Of a stretch of 55,883 nucleotides of DNA, positions 11,432 through 20,714 are shown piece after piece. This DNA comes from Lampropedia cohaerens (GTDB lineage Bacteria > Pseudomonadota > Gammaproteobacteria > Burkholderiales > Burkholderiaceae_C). Where the stretch lies: positions 1 to 55,883 of the forward strand of contig NZ_LBNQ01000035.1 in NCBI RefSeq assembly GCF_001005215.1, given 5' to 3'. Numbering within the stretch: the stretch's first letter is position 1; every line of letters starts with the position of its first letter. Below the pieces are notes generated by a model, which was not told where the DNA came from, did no database searches, and worked only from the letters and a program-made list of their open reading frames with translations. The position numbers and the translations under genes were made by a program.

Positions 11432-12250
11432 TCAGCGCAGCCTGCGCTGCAGATGGGCCATGCCCGGCAGCAGTTCACGCGACCACGGCCAGGCCATGGC
11501 CCACTGGGAATACCACGCAGGCAGACCGCGACAGGGCGGATAGTCGATCCAGTGCACCTCCCACTGCGGCCCCAGCCACTGGCGCAGCCGGCCGGGCAAG
11601 GCACTGGCGTTGATGCCCCAGTGCATCGGCGGCACCCGGTAGTGCGCAGTCTTCCAGAGCCCTGCCGGACTTTGCGTGAGCAGCGCCACCCACGGCGGCA
11701 CCACATCGAACATCACCTCCAGCTGCGCAAATCGCGCGGCTACGCCCTGCAGCAAGGCCCTGACCTGATCGGGGTGTAGGTACATCAGCAGCCCCTGCGC
11801 GGAGACAAACACCGGGCCAGCGGCGTCCACCGCGTCCATCCACTGCAGCGCGCAGGCGTCGCCGCGCCAGTGGTGCAGACGCGCATGGGGCGTGATGAAG
11901 CGCTCGCGCAGCGCCATGGCCTGTGGCATGTCGACGGCCAGCCAGCGCACCTGGCCATTGTCCAGCCGCAGGCACTGCGTCTCCAGCCCGCAGCCGAGCT
12001 CGACCACCGTGCCATCTGGATGCTTGGCCAGCCAGGCACTCAGGACCGCGTCAAACGCCAGCGCCCGTGCTGCATGCGAAGAGTCCGCCGCGCCGAAGTG
12101 CCGCTCGAACGGGTAGTCCAGCGCTTCAAAGATGCGTTCGGCATCACGGTCGTGGAAGAAGGCGTCGTCGCGCAGCGACTCGCTGGCGCGGTTGTAGAGC
12201 GTCCACAGCATGGTTTCGGACACCCCGTGCACATCCAGATGGTCTGCCAT
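11432..12250 (-). CDS. Class I SAM-dependent methyltransferase, leucine carboxyl methyltransferase-like
   Basis: The 272-residue product has the SAM-binding motif TVVELGCGLETQCLRL (about residues 83-98) and RWLAVDMPQAMALRE as the acidic motif II. FVSAQGLLMYLHPDQVRALL and the early DALLSAWL-like helix (FDAVLSAWLAKHPDGTV) resemble the LCM/PPM1-type family of O-methyltransferases. ATG 12250 follows GAGGAG at good spacing; the longer frame to 12358 has no ribosome-binding site. The acceptor is unknown, since this family acts on small molecules or polyketides as well as proteins. It lies between mnmA and smr on the same strand and may be transcribed with them. Confidence 0.8.
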   Translation of the reverse strand: MADHLDVHGVSETMLWTLYNRASESLRDDAFFHDRDAERIFEALDYPFERHFGAADSSHAARALAFDAVLSAWLAKHPDGTVVELGCGLETQCLRLDNGQVRWLAVDMPQAMALRERFITPHARLHHWRGDACALQWMDAVDAAGPVFVSAQGLLMYLHPDQVRALLQGVAARFAQLEVMFDVVPPWVALLTQSPAGLWKTAHYRVPPMHWGINASALPGRLRQWLGPQWEVHWIDYPPCRGLPAWYSQWAMAWPWSRELLPGMAHLQRRLR

Positions 12251-12423
12251 GTGTTGTCTCCTCATTGCGCTGTGTCCGCGCTTTTTCAGCAAGGCCCGCA
12301 TGCAGGACGCCGCGGTGGCCGGTGCCGTCGTTCTGCCGCATGATAAGCATGCAGGCATGCATGCGTTGCCGCAATGCCCCGCCGTGCCGTGCCGGCAATG
12401 TGGCGAGCAGCGCGAAAAGCGTG

Positions 12424-13101
12424 TCAGCCGCGCGGCCGCACGCGATCGAGCAGCACGACGACCGCGCCTGCGCCCCCGTCACTGGCCTTGGCCTGCACGA
12501 AGGCCAGCACCTCTTTCTTCTGGACCAGCCAGCGCTGCACCCGCACCTTGAGCACCGGCACGCGCCCGGGCGAGCCCAGCCCCTTGCCATGCACGATGCG
12601 CACGCAGCGCACACCGCGCTGATGCTGCAGCCGGATGAAGCCGCCGAGCGCCTCACGCGCCTCGTCCAGCCGCAGGCCATGCAGGTCCAGGGTGGCCTGA
12701 ATGCTCCAGTGGCCAAGCCGCAGCTTGCGCGCCACTTCCGGTCCTACGCCGGGCTGCCGGTAGCTCAGGCCTTCATCCGTTTCCAGCAGGCTGGAGACAT
12801 CGAAGTCATCGCTGATGGATTCGCGCAGGGCGCGCTGCTCGTCCAGCACCAGCTGCAGCGGCACGGGCGCTGCGGGCGCAGGCTGCGCTGCCACGCGCGG
12901 TGCGTGATGGAGGGGCTGCACCTGCCCGATGCTGTGACGAAACAGGTTGCGTTCGCGCTCGGCGGCGGCGCGGCGCGCCTCATGCTGCCGTTGCTGCTCC
13001 TGCTGCATTTCGCGCTGACGCCTGAGCGCGGCGGAGATCTGGCGCAGGTCCGACAACGCATGCACCCGCAAGCCCGAAGCCACGCTGCGCCTCCTGCTCA
13101 C
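12424..13101 (-). CDS. Smr-domain DNA/RNA nuclease-like protein
   Basis: The 225-residue product has a coiled, charged N-terminal part ([24 protein letters not shown], about residues 28-52) and a C-terminal Smr domain (about 135-222). Signatures are [16 protein letters not shown] and [26 protein letters not shown]; the LDLHG and HGKG motifs are those tied to nicking activity in MutS2/SmrA-type proteins. It resembles E. coli SmrA/YdaL-like stand-alone proteins. Its start overlaps the radC stop by 4 bases, so the two are translationally coupled. This pairing suggests a joint nucleic-acid role but does not prove it. Confidence 0.9.
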   Translation of the reverse strand: MSRRRSVASGLRVHALSDLRQISAALRRQREMQQEQQRQHEARRAAAERERNLFRHSIGQVQPLHHAPRVAAQPAPAAPVPLQLVLDEQRALRESISDDFDVSSLLETDEGLSYRQPGVGPEVARKLRLGHWSIQATLDLHGLRLDEAREALGGFIRLQHQRGVRCVRIVHGKGLGSPGRVPVLKVRVQRWLVQKKEVLAFVQAKASDGGAGAVVVLLDRVRPRG

Positions 13102-13865
13102 AACAGCCCCTTTTCCGCCAGGGAAAGGCTGCCGCCCTGCGTGACGATGATGTGGTCCAGCACGCGCACGTCCAGCAGCTCCAGCGCATCGCGCACGCGC
13201 TGTGTGATGGCCACATCCGCCTGCGAGGGCTGCAACGCGCCGCTTGGATGGTTGTGCGCCAGGATGACCGCATGCGCGTGCAGCTGCAGAGCCCGCAGCG
13301 CAATCTCGCGCGGGTAGACGCTGGTCTGCGTCAGCGTGCCGCGAAACAGCTCCTCGAAGGCGATCAGGCGCAGCTGGCTGTCGAGAAACAGCACCGCAAA
13401 GACTTCGTGGCGCAGATGCCCCAGCTGCGCTTGGATGTACTGGCGCACTGCGGCTGGCGACTGCAGCGCATCCTGCACCTGCAACTGCTCGGCCAGGGCG
13501 CGCTTGGCCAGCTCCATGATCGCCAGCAGTTCGGCGCGCTTGGCTGGCCCCAGGCCCTTGATGCCTGTCAGGTCGGCATTGCTGGCCTGCAGCAGCGCCG
13601 CCAGGCCGCCAAAGCCGCGTATGGCCGGGTCGGAGCCGCTCTGCGCAGGCGGTGGTTCACGCGTTCCTTGCGGTCCTGCTATCGCCTGCGCCGCCGCACG
13701 GCCCGGCATGCGCAGCAGATCGGCCGCCAGCGCCATCACGCTGCGCCCGGCCGTGCCGGTGCGCAGCACGATGGCCAGCAGCTCCGTGTCCGATAACGCG
13801 GCCGCACCGCGTGCAAGCAACTTCTCGCGCGGACGACTGTCGGGGGGAAGATCCTTGAAAGACAT
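13098..13865 (-). CDS. radC: RadC/UPF0758 family JAMM-domain protein
   Basis: The 255-residue product starts with [32 protein letters not shown], the helix-hairpin-helix-bearing N-terminus of RadC. It ends in a JAMM metal-binding domain: [19 protein letters not shown], then [11 protein letters not shown] and the downstream [10 protein letters not shown] aspartate. The historical link to DNA repair is doubtful and the biochemical role of RadC is unknown. A proline/glycine-rich insert (about residues 60-80) lengthens it compared with the usual 220-230 residues. It is the first gene of the radC-smr pair and is divergent from fkpB, sharing a short 89-base intergenic region. Confidence 0.93.
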   Translation of the reverse strand: MSFKDLPPDSRPREKLLARGAAALSDTELLAIVLRTGTAGRSVMALAADLLRMPGRAAAQAIAGPQGTREPPPAQSGSDPAIRGFGGLAALLQASNADLTGIKGLGPAKRAELLAIMELAKRALAEQLQVQDALQSPAAVRQYIQAQLGHLRHEVFAVLFLDSQLRLIAFEELFRGTLTQTSVYPREIALRALQLHAHAVILAHNHPSGALQPSQADVAITQRVRDALELLDVRVLDHIIVTQGGSLSLAEKGLL

Positions 13866-13954
13866 GGCAGGCGTCGGGTCACAGCCGGGCGGCGCACAGG
13901 CCGCCCAGGGTGCAAACGTACAATGCGCACAGTGTATGCAAAGAGAGAATTCCC

Positions 13955-14428
13955 ATGTCTGACGATGTGCTCACCCCCGCCCCGCCGCGCCAGGTCGAAC
14001 CCGGCGCGTTTTTGACGCTGCATTACCGTCTGGCCGGGCCGGCGGGGGACATCATCAACACCTTCGGTGGACAGCCCTCGACGCTGACGCTGGGCACGGG
14101 AGCGCTGTCTCCAGCAATGGAAAATCGTCTGATTGGCATGCGCGAGGGCGAGCGCGCCATCTGGGAGATTCCTGCTGGTGAGGCCTTTGGTGAGAAGAAT
14201 CCGCAGATGCGCCAGTGGGTGGCGCGCAAGCTGCTGGCCGAGCTGGGAGATCCGGACGAGGCGTACCGGATCGGTGACGTCGTGCAGTTCCCCACACCCA
14301 ACGGCGTTGGCAGCTATGCCGGGGTCGTGCTGGAGGTCTCGGCCGACGGCGCCGTGCTGTTCGACTTCAACCATCCGCTGGCTGGCCAGCCGGTGACCTT
14401 CGAGGTTGCGCTGATCGGAGTGTTGTGA
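13955..14428 (+). CDS. fkpB: FKBP-type peptidyl-prolyl isomerase, SlpA/FkpB-like
   Basis: The 157-residue product is a short FKBP with an inserted-in-flap domain: [55 protein letters not shown], and the C-terminal strand [25 protein letters not shown] is the hallmark closing motif of SlpA/SlyD-type isomerases and chaperones. ATG 13955 is preceded by AGAGAG; the longer frame from 13910 is less likely. The stop is one base from the ispH start, the same fkpB-ispH order as in E. coli, so the two are co-transcribed. Confidence 0.93.
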   Translation: MSDDVLTPAPPRQVEPGAFLTLHYRLAGPAGDIINTFGGQPSTLTLGTGALSPAMENRLIGMREGERAIWEIPAGEAFGEKNPQMRQWVARKLLAELGDPDEAYRIGDVVQFPTPNGVGSYAGVVLEVSADGAVLFDFNHPLAGQPVTFEVALIGVL

Positions 14429-14429
14429 A

Positions 14430-15389
14430 ATGAGTGCCCGCGAAGTCATTCTGGCTGAGCCGCGTGGTTTCTGCGCCGGGGTTGACCGCGCCATCGACAT
14501 CGTCGAGCGCGCGCTGCAGAAGTTCGGTGCGCCGATCTACGTGCGCCATGAGATCGTGCACAACACCCATGTGGTCAACGCGCTCAAGGGCAAGGGCGCC
14601 ATTTTCATCGAGGATCTGGCCGAGGTGCCACCCGGTGCCACGCTGGTGTTCAGCGCGCATGGCGTAAGCAAGGCCGTGCAGCAGGAGGCCAAGGCGCGGG
14701 GGTTCAGAATCTTTGACGCCACCTGTCCGCTCGTGACGAAGGTGCATGTCGAGGTGACCAAGCTGGCCCGTGAGGGCTACGAGTTCATCATGATCGGCCA
14801 CAAGGGCCACCCCGAGGTCGAAGGCACCATGGGCCAGCTCAGCGACGGCATCCATCTCGTTGAGGATGTGGCCGATGTCGCGCAGGTGCAGCCCACCCAG
14901 ACCGAAAAGCTGGCGGTGGTGACGCAGACCACCCTTTCAGTGGACGACGCGCGCGAGATCGCGGCCGCCGTGCGAGCGCGTTTTCCCAATGTCCGAGAGC
15001 CCAAGCAGCAGGACATCTGCTATGCCACGCAGAACCGCCAGGACGCCGTCAAGCATCTGGCCAGCCAGGTGGACGTGGTCATCGTCGTGGGCAGCCCGAC
15101 GAGCTCCAACAGCAACCGCCTGCGCGATCTGGCCGAGCGCCTAGGCACGCCCGGCTACATGGTCGACGATGCCAGCGAGCTCAGGCCTGAATGGTTCGAC
15201 AACCGGCAGATCGTCGGCCTGACCGCAGGCGCCTCCGCGCCGGAAGTGCTGGTGCAGCAGGTCATTGCGCGCCTGCGTGAACTCGGCGCGGTGTCCGTGC
15301 GCAAGATGGACGGCGTGCAGGAAACCATGCATTTCCCGCTGCCCAAGGGCCTGAAGCTCGATACCCCGCAGGCCGAGACGGCCGCCTGA
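14430..15389 (+). CDS. ispH: 4-hydroxy-3-methylbut-2-enyl diphosphate reductase IspH
   Basis: The 319-residue iron-sulfur enzyme makes isopentenyl and dimethylallyl diphosphate in the last step of the MEP isoprenoid pathway. The three cluster cysteines are Cys15 ([12 protein letters not shown]), Cys99 ([11 protein letters not shown]) and Cys197 ([10 protein letters not shown]). [39 protein letters not shown] and [14 protein letters not shown] complete the family pattern. Length is normal. It directly follows fkpB with one base between, and purT follows 54 bases later in the same direction. Confidence 0.97.
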   Translation: MSAREVILAEPRGFCAGVDRAIDIVERALQKFGAPIYVRHEIVHNTHVVNALKGKGAIFIEDLAEVPPGATLVFSAHGVSKAVQQEAKARGFRIFDATCPLVTKVHVEVTKLAREGYEFIMIGHKGHPEVEGTMGQLSDGIHLVEDVADVAQVQPTQTEKLAVVTQTTLSVDDAREIAAAVRARFPNVREPKQQDICYATQNRQDAVKHLASQVDVVIVVGSPTSSNSNRLRDLAERLGTPGYMVDDASELRPEWFDNRQIVGLTAGASAPEVLVQQVIARLRELGAVSVRKMDGVQETMHFPLPKGLKLDTPQAETAA

Positions 15390-15443
15390 AAGCGCCCTGC
15401 GCTCAGCGCCGCTTTCATTCCGAACCCCATCATCGCATACACC

Positions 15444-16664
15444 ATGAGCACCATCGGCACCCCGCTCAGTTCCACGGCCACCCGCGTCATGCTGCTGGGC
15501 AGCGGCGAACTGGGCAAGGAAGTTGTCATCGCCCTGCAGCGCCTTGGCGTGGAGACCATCGCGGTCGACCGCTACGCCAACGCGCCCGCCCAGCAGGTTG
15601 CGCACCATGCCCGCACCATCACCATGAGCGATCCGGCCGCCCTGCGCGCGCTGATCCTGCAGGAGCGGCCGCAGCTGGTGGTGCCCGAGATCGAAGCCAT
15701 CGCCACGGCCGAGTTGGAACAACTGGAGGCAGAGGGCGTCGTGCAGGTCATCCCCACCGCGCGCGCCGCACGCCTGACGATGGACCGCGAAGGCATACGG
15801 CGGCTGGCGGCCGAAACGCTCGGCCTGCCGACCAGCCCTTACCGCTTCTGCGATTCGCAGCAAGCACTGCAAGCTGCCATCGACGGCAGCGACGGCCAGA
15901 CGGCGATTGGCTACCCCTGCATCGTCAAGCCGGTCATGAGCAGCTCCGGCAAGGGCCAGAGCCGCATCGATTCGGCCGCCGACATTGCCACGGCCTGGGA
16001 CTACGCCATGGCGGGCGGGCGCGTGGCACGCGGACGCATCATTGTCGAAGGCTTCATTGACTTCGACTACGAGATCACGCAGCTGACCGTGCGCGCCAGA
16101 GGCGCGGACGGTGCCATTGAGACACACTTTTGCGCGCCCATCGGCCACCTGCAGCAAAGTGGCGACTACGTCGAGAGCTGGCAGCCCCATCCCATGAGCG
16201 CTGCCGCGCAAGCCGAGGCCCAGCGCATTGCCAAAGCGGTGACCGATGATCTGGGCGGCCTTGGACTCTTCGGCGTCGAGCTGTTCGTCAAGGGCGACCA
16301 GGTCTGGTTCAGCGAGGTCAGCCCGCGCCCGCATGACACCGGCATGGTCACCATGGCCACCCAGTGGCAGAACGAGTTCGAGCTGCATGCCCGCGCCATT
16401 CTCGGCCTGCCGGTGGACACGGCGCTGAAGTCCCCCGGCGCCAGCGCCGTGATCTACGGCGGCGTGGAGGCGCAGGCGCTGGTTTTTGAAGGGGTGGAAC
16501 AGGCCCTGGCCGTGCCGCAGACCGACCTGCGCCTGTTCGGCAAACCCGAGAGCTTTGTCAAGCGCCGCATGGGCGTGGCACTGGCCCATGCCGATGACGT
16601 GGAACTGGCCCGCCAGCGCGCCAAACAGGCGGCAGGTCTTGTCAGACCGAGAGTGGCCGACTGA
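15444..16664 (+). CDS. purT: Formate-dependent GAR transformylase PurT
   Basis: The 406-residue ATP-grasp enzyme formylates glycinamide ribonucleotide using formate and ATP, a folate-free alternative to PurN in purine synthesis. [24 protein letters not shown] is the N-terminal signature, followed by [13 protein letters not shown] and the ATP-grasp core [18 protein letters not shown]. The tail contains [13 protein letters not shown]. Length is normal (about 390-405). The start ATG 15444 lies just after a short gap from ispH. It converges with the small glycine-zipper gene, whose end is 7 bases away. Confidence 0.96.
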   Translation: MSTIGTPLSSTATRVMLLGSGELGKEVVIALQRLGVETIAVDRYANAPAQQVAHHARTITMSDPAALRALILQERPQLVVPEIEAIATAELEQLEAEGVVQVIPTARAARLTMDREGIRRLAAETLGLPTSPYRFCDSQQALQAAIDGSDGQTAIGYPCIVKPVMSSSGKGQSRIDSAADIATAWDYAMAGGRVARGRIIVEGFIDFDYEITQLTVRARGADGAIETHFCAPIGHLQQSGDYVESWQPHPMSAAAQAEAQRIAKAVTDDLGGLGLFGVELFVKGDQVWFSEVSPRPHDTGMVTMATQWQNEFELHARAILGLPVDTALKSPGASAVIYGGVEAQALVFEGVEQALAVPQTDLRLFGKPESFVKRRMGVALAHADDVELARQRAKQAAGLVRPRVAD

Positions 16665-16671
16665 CGGGCGG

Positions 16672-16905
16672 CTAGCGTCCGTTCGCGCTGCGCTGCAGGG
16701 CCAACAGGCCACCCAATGCAGCACCGGCGGCCGTGCCACAACCTGCCCCCAGGGCCAAATGGCCGAGTGCCAAGCCAATGGCCGTGCCAAATCCCGCACC
16801 CAGGGCGATGCCAATAGCCACGTAAACCTGCCAGGGCGAAGATTGACGACGGCAATTGGCCTGGCCCTGCGGCGCTCCGCCAGCAGGTAACTGCGGCACG
16901 CTCAA
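16672..16905 (-). CDS. Small glycine-zipper membrane protein, translationally coupled to acyl-CoA dehydrogenase
   Basis: The 77-residue product has a polar N-terminus (QANCRRQSSPWQVY) and two hydrophobic glycine/alanine-rich segments, VAIGIALGAGFGTAIGLALG (about residues 28-47) and a second one to about 70 with GxxxG spacing. Such glycine zippers pack membrane helices. Its start overlaps the stop of the upstream acyl-CoA dehydrogenase by 4 bases, which argues that it is a real coupled gene and not a chance frame. No family is recognised and the function is unknown. Confidence 0.6.
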   Translation of the reverse strand: MSVPQLPAGGAPQGQANCRRQSSPWQVYVAIGIALGAGFGTAIGLALGHLALGAGCGTAAGAALGGLLALQRSANGR

Positions 16906-18722
16906 AACGCCTCCAGCGGCAATTCCGTCACGCTGTGCGCGCCGTGCAACACTGCGTCGCGCAGCGCGGCGGTGCGGGGCAGGATGTGCTCGGCATAGAA
17001 GTGCGCAGTCGTGATCTTTGCTGCGAGGAAGGCCTTGTCCTCGCCCGCTGCCAGCTGCTCCTTGGCCACCAGCAGCGCGCGACCCAGGTTCCAGCCAGCC
17101 ACCAGGTTGCCCGCCAGCATCAGGTAGGGCACGCTGCCGGCATAGGCAGCGTTGGGGTTTTCGGCGCTGTTGGCCACCATGAATTCCACGACCTCAAGGA
17201 AGGCTTGGCGTGCCTTGCCCAGTTCACGCGCCACCGCTTCGGCAGGTTCGCCACCGGCAGCCCTAAGTGCGCTTTCGGTCTTTTCGATCTGTGCAGCGAT
17301 GGCCTTGGCGACGTTGCCGCCATCACGCGCGGTCTTGCGGCCCACCAGGTCATTGGCCTGGATGGCGGTCGTGCCTTCGTAGATGGTCAGGATCTTGCAG
17401 TCGCGGTAGTGCTGCGCGGCGCCGGTTTCCTCGATGAAACCCATGCCACCATGCACCTGCACACCCAGCGCGGTGACTTCCTGGCTGATCTCGGTGCTGT
17501 AGCCCTTGACCAGCGGCACCATGAATTCGTAGAAGGCCTGGTTTTGCGCGCGCACTTCGGCATCCGGATGCTTGTGCGCCGCGTCGTAGGCGGCCGCAGC
17601 GGTGATGGCGGTGGCGCGCGTGCCTTCAATGAGCGCGCGCATGGTCATCAGCATGCGGCGCACATCCGGGTGGTGAATGATGGTGGCGCTGCCCTTGACG
17701 GATCCATCGACCGGGCGGCTTTGCACACGCTCCTTGGCGTAGGCCGCGGCAAGTTGGTAGGCACGCTCGGAGACGGCAACGCCCTGCACACCAACCGCGT
17801 AGCGGGCGGCATTCATCATGATGAACATGTACTTGAGGCCTTGGTTTTCCTCGCCGACGAGGTAGCCCACGGCACCGGGTCCGGTGCCGTTCACATCCGT
17901 CGCCGCCGTGCCGTCCCCGAACTGCAGCACGGCGGTGGGCGATGCCTTGATACCCAGCTTGTGCTCGATGCTCACGCAGTGCACGTCGTTGCGCGCGCCC
18001 AGCGCGCCATCGGCATTGACGAGGAACTTGGGCACGACAAACAGGCTGATGCCCTTGACGCCTTCGGGTGCGCCTTGCACCCGTGCCAGCACGAGGTGGA
18101 CGATGTTCTCGGCCATGTCGTGCTCACCGTAGGTGATGAAGATCTTCGTGCCGAAGACCTTGTAGGTCCCATCAGGCTGGCGCTCGGCGCGGCTGCGCAC
18201 CAGTGCCAGATCGGAGCCGGCCTGCGGCTCGGTCAGGTTCATGGTGCCCGTCCACTGGCCGCTGACCAGCTTTTCCAGGTAGATGGCCTTCAGGTCATCG
18301 CTGCCTGCTGTCACCAGCGCCTCGATGGCGCCGTCGGTCAGCAGCGGACACAGCGCGAAGCTCAGATTGGCGCTGTTGAGGATTTCCTGGCAGGCCGCGC
18401 CAATGGTCTTGGGCAGGCCCTGGCCCCCATAGGCGGGCTCGTGTTGAAGGCCCTGCCAGCCGCCCTCGGCGTACTGACGGTAAGCTTCCTTGAAGCCCGG
18501 CGTGGTGGTGACTTCGCCGTCCTTCCAGCTCGAGGGCTGCGTGTCGCCAACGGCGTTCAGCGGTGCAATCACATCCTCGTTGAATCTGGCGCATTCCTCC
18601 AGCACCGCTTGAGCGGTATCAAGGCCAGCATCCTCGAAGCCTGGTAGCTGGGCGATCTGGTCGATGCCTGCCAGATGCTGGATGTTGAACAGCAGGTCTT
18701 TGACGGGGGCTTTGTAGCTCAT
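16902..18722 (-). CDS. Acyl-CoA dehydrogenase, large DmdC-like C-terminal-extended type
   Basis: The 606-residue flavoenzyme belongs to the 590-610-residue acyl-CoA dehydrogenases with an extra C-terminal helical domain (AidB/DmdC/FadE5-like). Motifs include MNLTEPQAGSDLALV, IFITYGEHDMAENIVH, SIEHKLGIKASPTAVLQF and VQVHGGMGFIEETG. The catalytic base is probably Glu449 in ILTIYEGTTAIQ. It oxidises an acyl-CoA and hands electrons to ETF, encoded just upstream. ATG 18722 follows GAGGA. A rho-independent terminator lies between etfA and this gene, so it may have its own promoter or depend on read-through. It has a paralogue at 35077-36876. Confidence 0.92.
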   Translation of the reverse strand: MSYKAPVKDLLFNIQHLAGIDQIAQLPGFEDAGLDTAQAVLEECARFNEDVIAPLNAVGDTQPSSWKDGEVTTTPGFKEAYRQYAEGGWQGLQHEPAYGGQGLPKTIGAACQEILNSANLSFALCPLLTDGAIEALVTAGSDDLKAIYLEKLVSGQWTGTMNLTEPQAGSDLALVRSRAERQPDGTYKVFGTKIFITYGEHDMAENIVHLVLARVQGAPEGVKGISLFVVPKFLVNADGALGARNDVHCVSIEHKLGIKASPTAVLQFGDGTAATDVNGTGPGAVGYLVGEENQGLKYMFIMMNAARYAVGVQGVAVSERAYQLAAAYAKERVQSRPVDGSVKGSATIIHHPDVRRMLMTMRALIEGTRATAITAAAAYDAAHKHPDAEVRAQNQAFYEFMVPLVKGYSTEISQEVTALGVQVHGGMGFIEETGAAQHYRDCKILTIYEGTTAIQANDLVGRKTARDGGNVAKAIAAQIEKTESALRAAGGEPAEAVARELGKARQAFLEVVEFMVANSAENPNAAYAGSVPYLMLAGNLVAGWNLGRALLVAKEQLAAGEDKAFLAAKITTAHFYAEHILPRTAALRDAVLHGAHSVTELPLEAF

Positions 18723-18807
18723 GGTGGTCCTCGTTGGGGCGATGCATGACGGGCGCCGCGATGCGGCAGACAGAAAGACCGTGATCAGGTCTGCGGATGG
18801 CTTGTGG

Positions 18808-18840
18808 AAAAAAATGGCACCGCCACGGATGCCATTTCTT
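18808..18840 (-). terminator. Rho-independent terminator downstream of etfA
   Basis: Read on the minus strand, AAATGGCA (18837-18830) pairs with TGCCATTT (18819-18812) across a 10-base loop and is followed by a run of T residues. It begins about 17 bases after the etfA stop. It would end the etfB-etfA transcript before the acyl-CoA dehydrogenase gene. Confidence 0.75.
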
Positions 18841-18856
18841 CTTTCCCATCAATGGA

Positions 18857-19789
18857 TCAGAGCTTTTCGATCAGCTCAGGCACAGCGGTGAACAGGTCAC
18901 CGACCAGGCCATAGTCGGCCACGGAGAAGATCGGCGCTTCCTCGTCCTTGTTGATGGCGACGATGACCTTGGAGTCCTTCATCCCGGCCAGATGCTGGAT
19001 GGCGCCGCTGATGCCCAGCGCAATGTACAGATCCGGCGCAACGATCTTGCCGGTCTGACCGACCTGCAGGTCGTTGGGGGCGTAGCCAGCGTCCACGGCC
19101 GCACGGCTGGCACCGATCGCAGCACCAAGCTTGTCCGCCAGCGGTGTCAGCACCTCCTTGAACTTTTCTTCGCTGCCCAGCGCCCGACCGCCGGAGACGA
19201 TGATGCGCGCTGCAGTCAGGTCGGGGCGGTCGCTCTTGCTGACTTCCCGCCCCACGAAGCTGCTCTTGCCGGTATCGGCCACGGCAGCGACGGTTTCCAC
19301 CGCCGCCGAGCCGCCCGAGGCAGCAGCGGCATCAAAGCCCGTGGCGCGCACGGTGATGACCTTCTTGGCATCCTGGCTTTGCACCGTGGCAATGGCGCTG
19401 CCGGCGTAGATCGGACGCTCGAAGGTGTCCTCGCTCACCACTTTGGTGATCTCGCTAATCTGCGCGACATCCAGCTTGGCTGCTACCCGGGGCGCTGCGT
19501 TCTTGCCAACCGAGGTGGCGGGAAAGAGGATGTGGCTGTAGGCATCGGCAACAGCCAGAACCTGCTCCGCCAGGTTCTCGGCCAGGGCATGTTCCAGTGC
19601 CGGGCTGTCGGCATGCAGCACTTTGCTGACACCGGCGATCTGGCTGGCAGCCTGGGCGACGGCAGCGGCATTGTGGCCTGCTACCAGAACGTGAATTTCG
19701 CCCCCAATGGCAGTCGCTGCCGCTACGGTGTTGAGCGTGGCGCCCTTGAGTTCGGTGTTGTCGTGTTCGGCGATGACGAGTGTGGTCAT
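18857..19789 (-). CDS. etfA: Electron transfer flavoprotein alpha subunit
   Basis: The 310-residue product pairs with EtfB to carry electrons from acyl-CoA dehydrogenases to ETF-ubiquinone oxidoreductase. The C-terminal FAD-binding domain is clear: [36 protein letters not shown], then [20 protein letters not shown] and [20 protein letters not shown]. The N-terminal half starts [15 protein letters not shown]. Length is normal. It is downstream of etfB with 18 bases between, the usual etfB-etfA order. Confidence 0.97.
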   Translation of the reverse strand: MTTLVIAEHDNTELKGATLNTVAAATAIGGEIHVLVAGHNAAAVAQAASQIAGVSKVLHADSPALEHALAENLAEQVLAVADAYSHILFPATSVGKNAAPRVAAKLDVAQISEITKVVSEDTFERPIYAGSAIATVQSQDAKKVITVRATGFDAAAASGGSAAVETVAAVADTGKSSFVGREVSKSDRPDLTAARIIVSGGRALGSEEKFKEVLTPLADKLGAAIGASRAAVDAGYAPNDLQVGQTGKIVAPDLYIALGISGAIQHLAGMKDSKVIVAINKDEEAPIFSVADYGLVGDLFTAVPELIEKL

Positions 19790-19807
19790 GATCGTGTCTC
19801 CCCTCTA

Positions 19808-20560
19808 TCAGATGACTTTGGCTTCGTTCCTGAGCTTGTCGACCAGCGTGGCGACATCGGGCACCTTGATGCCAGCGCTGCGCTTGGGCGGCTCGCTGAC
19901 CTTGAGCGTCTTCAGGCGGGGGGTGACATCCACGCCCAGATCGGCTGGTTTGACATTCTCCAGCGGTTTTTTCTTGGCCTTCATGATGTTGGGCAGCGTG
20001 ACGTAGCGCGGCTCATTGAGGCGCAGGTCAGTGGTGATGACCGCAGGCAGCGCCATGCGGATGGTCTCAAGTCCCGAATCGACTTCGCGGGTGACCGTGG
20101 CCGTGCCACCCTCGATCTCGATCTTGGAGGCAAAGGTGGCCTGCGGCAGATCGGCCAGCGCGGCCAGCATCTGCCCGGTCTGGCCGGCATCGTCGTCGAT
20201 CGCCTGCTTGCCCATGATGACCAGGTCGGCGCCTTCCTTCTCGCGCAGCACCTTGAGGATCTTGGCCACGGCCAGCGGCTGCATCTCGCCTTCGGCCTCG
20301 ACCAGGATGGCACGGTCAGCGCCGATGGCCAGCGCCGTGCGCAGCGTCTCCTGCGCCTGCGTCGGGCCGATGGAGACGGCAATGATTTCGCTGACCACGC
20401 CCTTTTCCTTCAACCGCACCGCTTCCTCTACGGCGATCTCATCGAAGGGATTCATGCTGTGCTTGACATTGGCAATGTCCACACCGCTGTTGTCGGATTT
20501 CACGCGCACCTTGATGTCTTTGTCGACCACGCGCTTGACGGGTACCAGGACCTTGGTCAT
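19808..20560 (-). CDS. etfB: Electron transfer flavoprotein beta subunit
   Basis: The 250-residue product starts [20 protein letters not shown], as beta-proteobacterial EtfB proteins do. [18 protein letters not shown] and the AMP-binding segment [20 protein letters not shown] identify the family. A strong AGGAGA lies before ATG 20560. It is the first gene of etfBA. About 56 bases upstream is a near-palindrome that recurs at the tetR promoter, so transcription is probably TetR-controlled. Confidence 0.97.
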   Translation of the reverse strand: MTKVLVPVKRVVDKDIKVRVKSDNSGVDIANVKHSMNPFDEIAVEEAVRLKEKGVVSEIIAVSIGPTQAQETLRTALAIGADRAILVEAEGEMQPLAVAKILKVLREKEGADLVIMGKQAIDDDAGQTGQMLAALADLPQATFASKIEIEGGTATVTREVDSGLETIRMALPAVITTDLRLNEPRYVTLPNIMKAKKKPLENVKPADLGVDVTPRLKTLKVSEPPKRSAGIKVPDVATLVDKLRNEAKVI

Positions 20561-20615
20561 CGGAATATCTCTCCTAATGGGGCCACTTCGGGCCGGTTGC
20601 AGTCAGAGGGTTTGG

Positions 20616-20639
20616 AAAATCGCACGAACGTTCTATTTT
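20616..20639 (-). promoter_or_regulatory. Predicted TetR-family operator upstream of etfB
   Basis: On the minus strand this 24-mer contains TAGAACGTTCGTGCGATT within AAA/TTT flanks. It matches the sequence at 37719-37742 at 22 of 24 positions. The core AGAACGTTC is partly palindromic. A TAAAAT hexamer overlapping its left arm on the minus strand could be the -10 of the etfB promoter, in which case binding would repress. Confidence 0.6.
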
Positions 20640-20714
20640 AGACGCGGTTGCGCAGCAGGCGTGCAAGCCGCGGGCAGCGTGGCAGGCAACCCGCGCCCTG
20701 CGGTGCGGCATCGC

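Noticed and set aside
15141..16814. 557-residue minus-strand open frame
   Set aside because: It is antisense to ispH and purT, both of which are certain.
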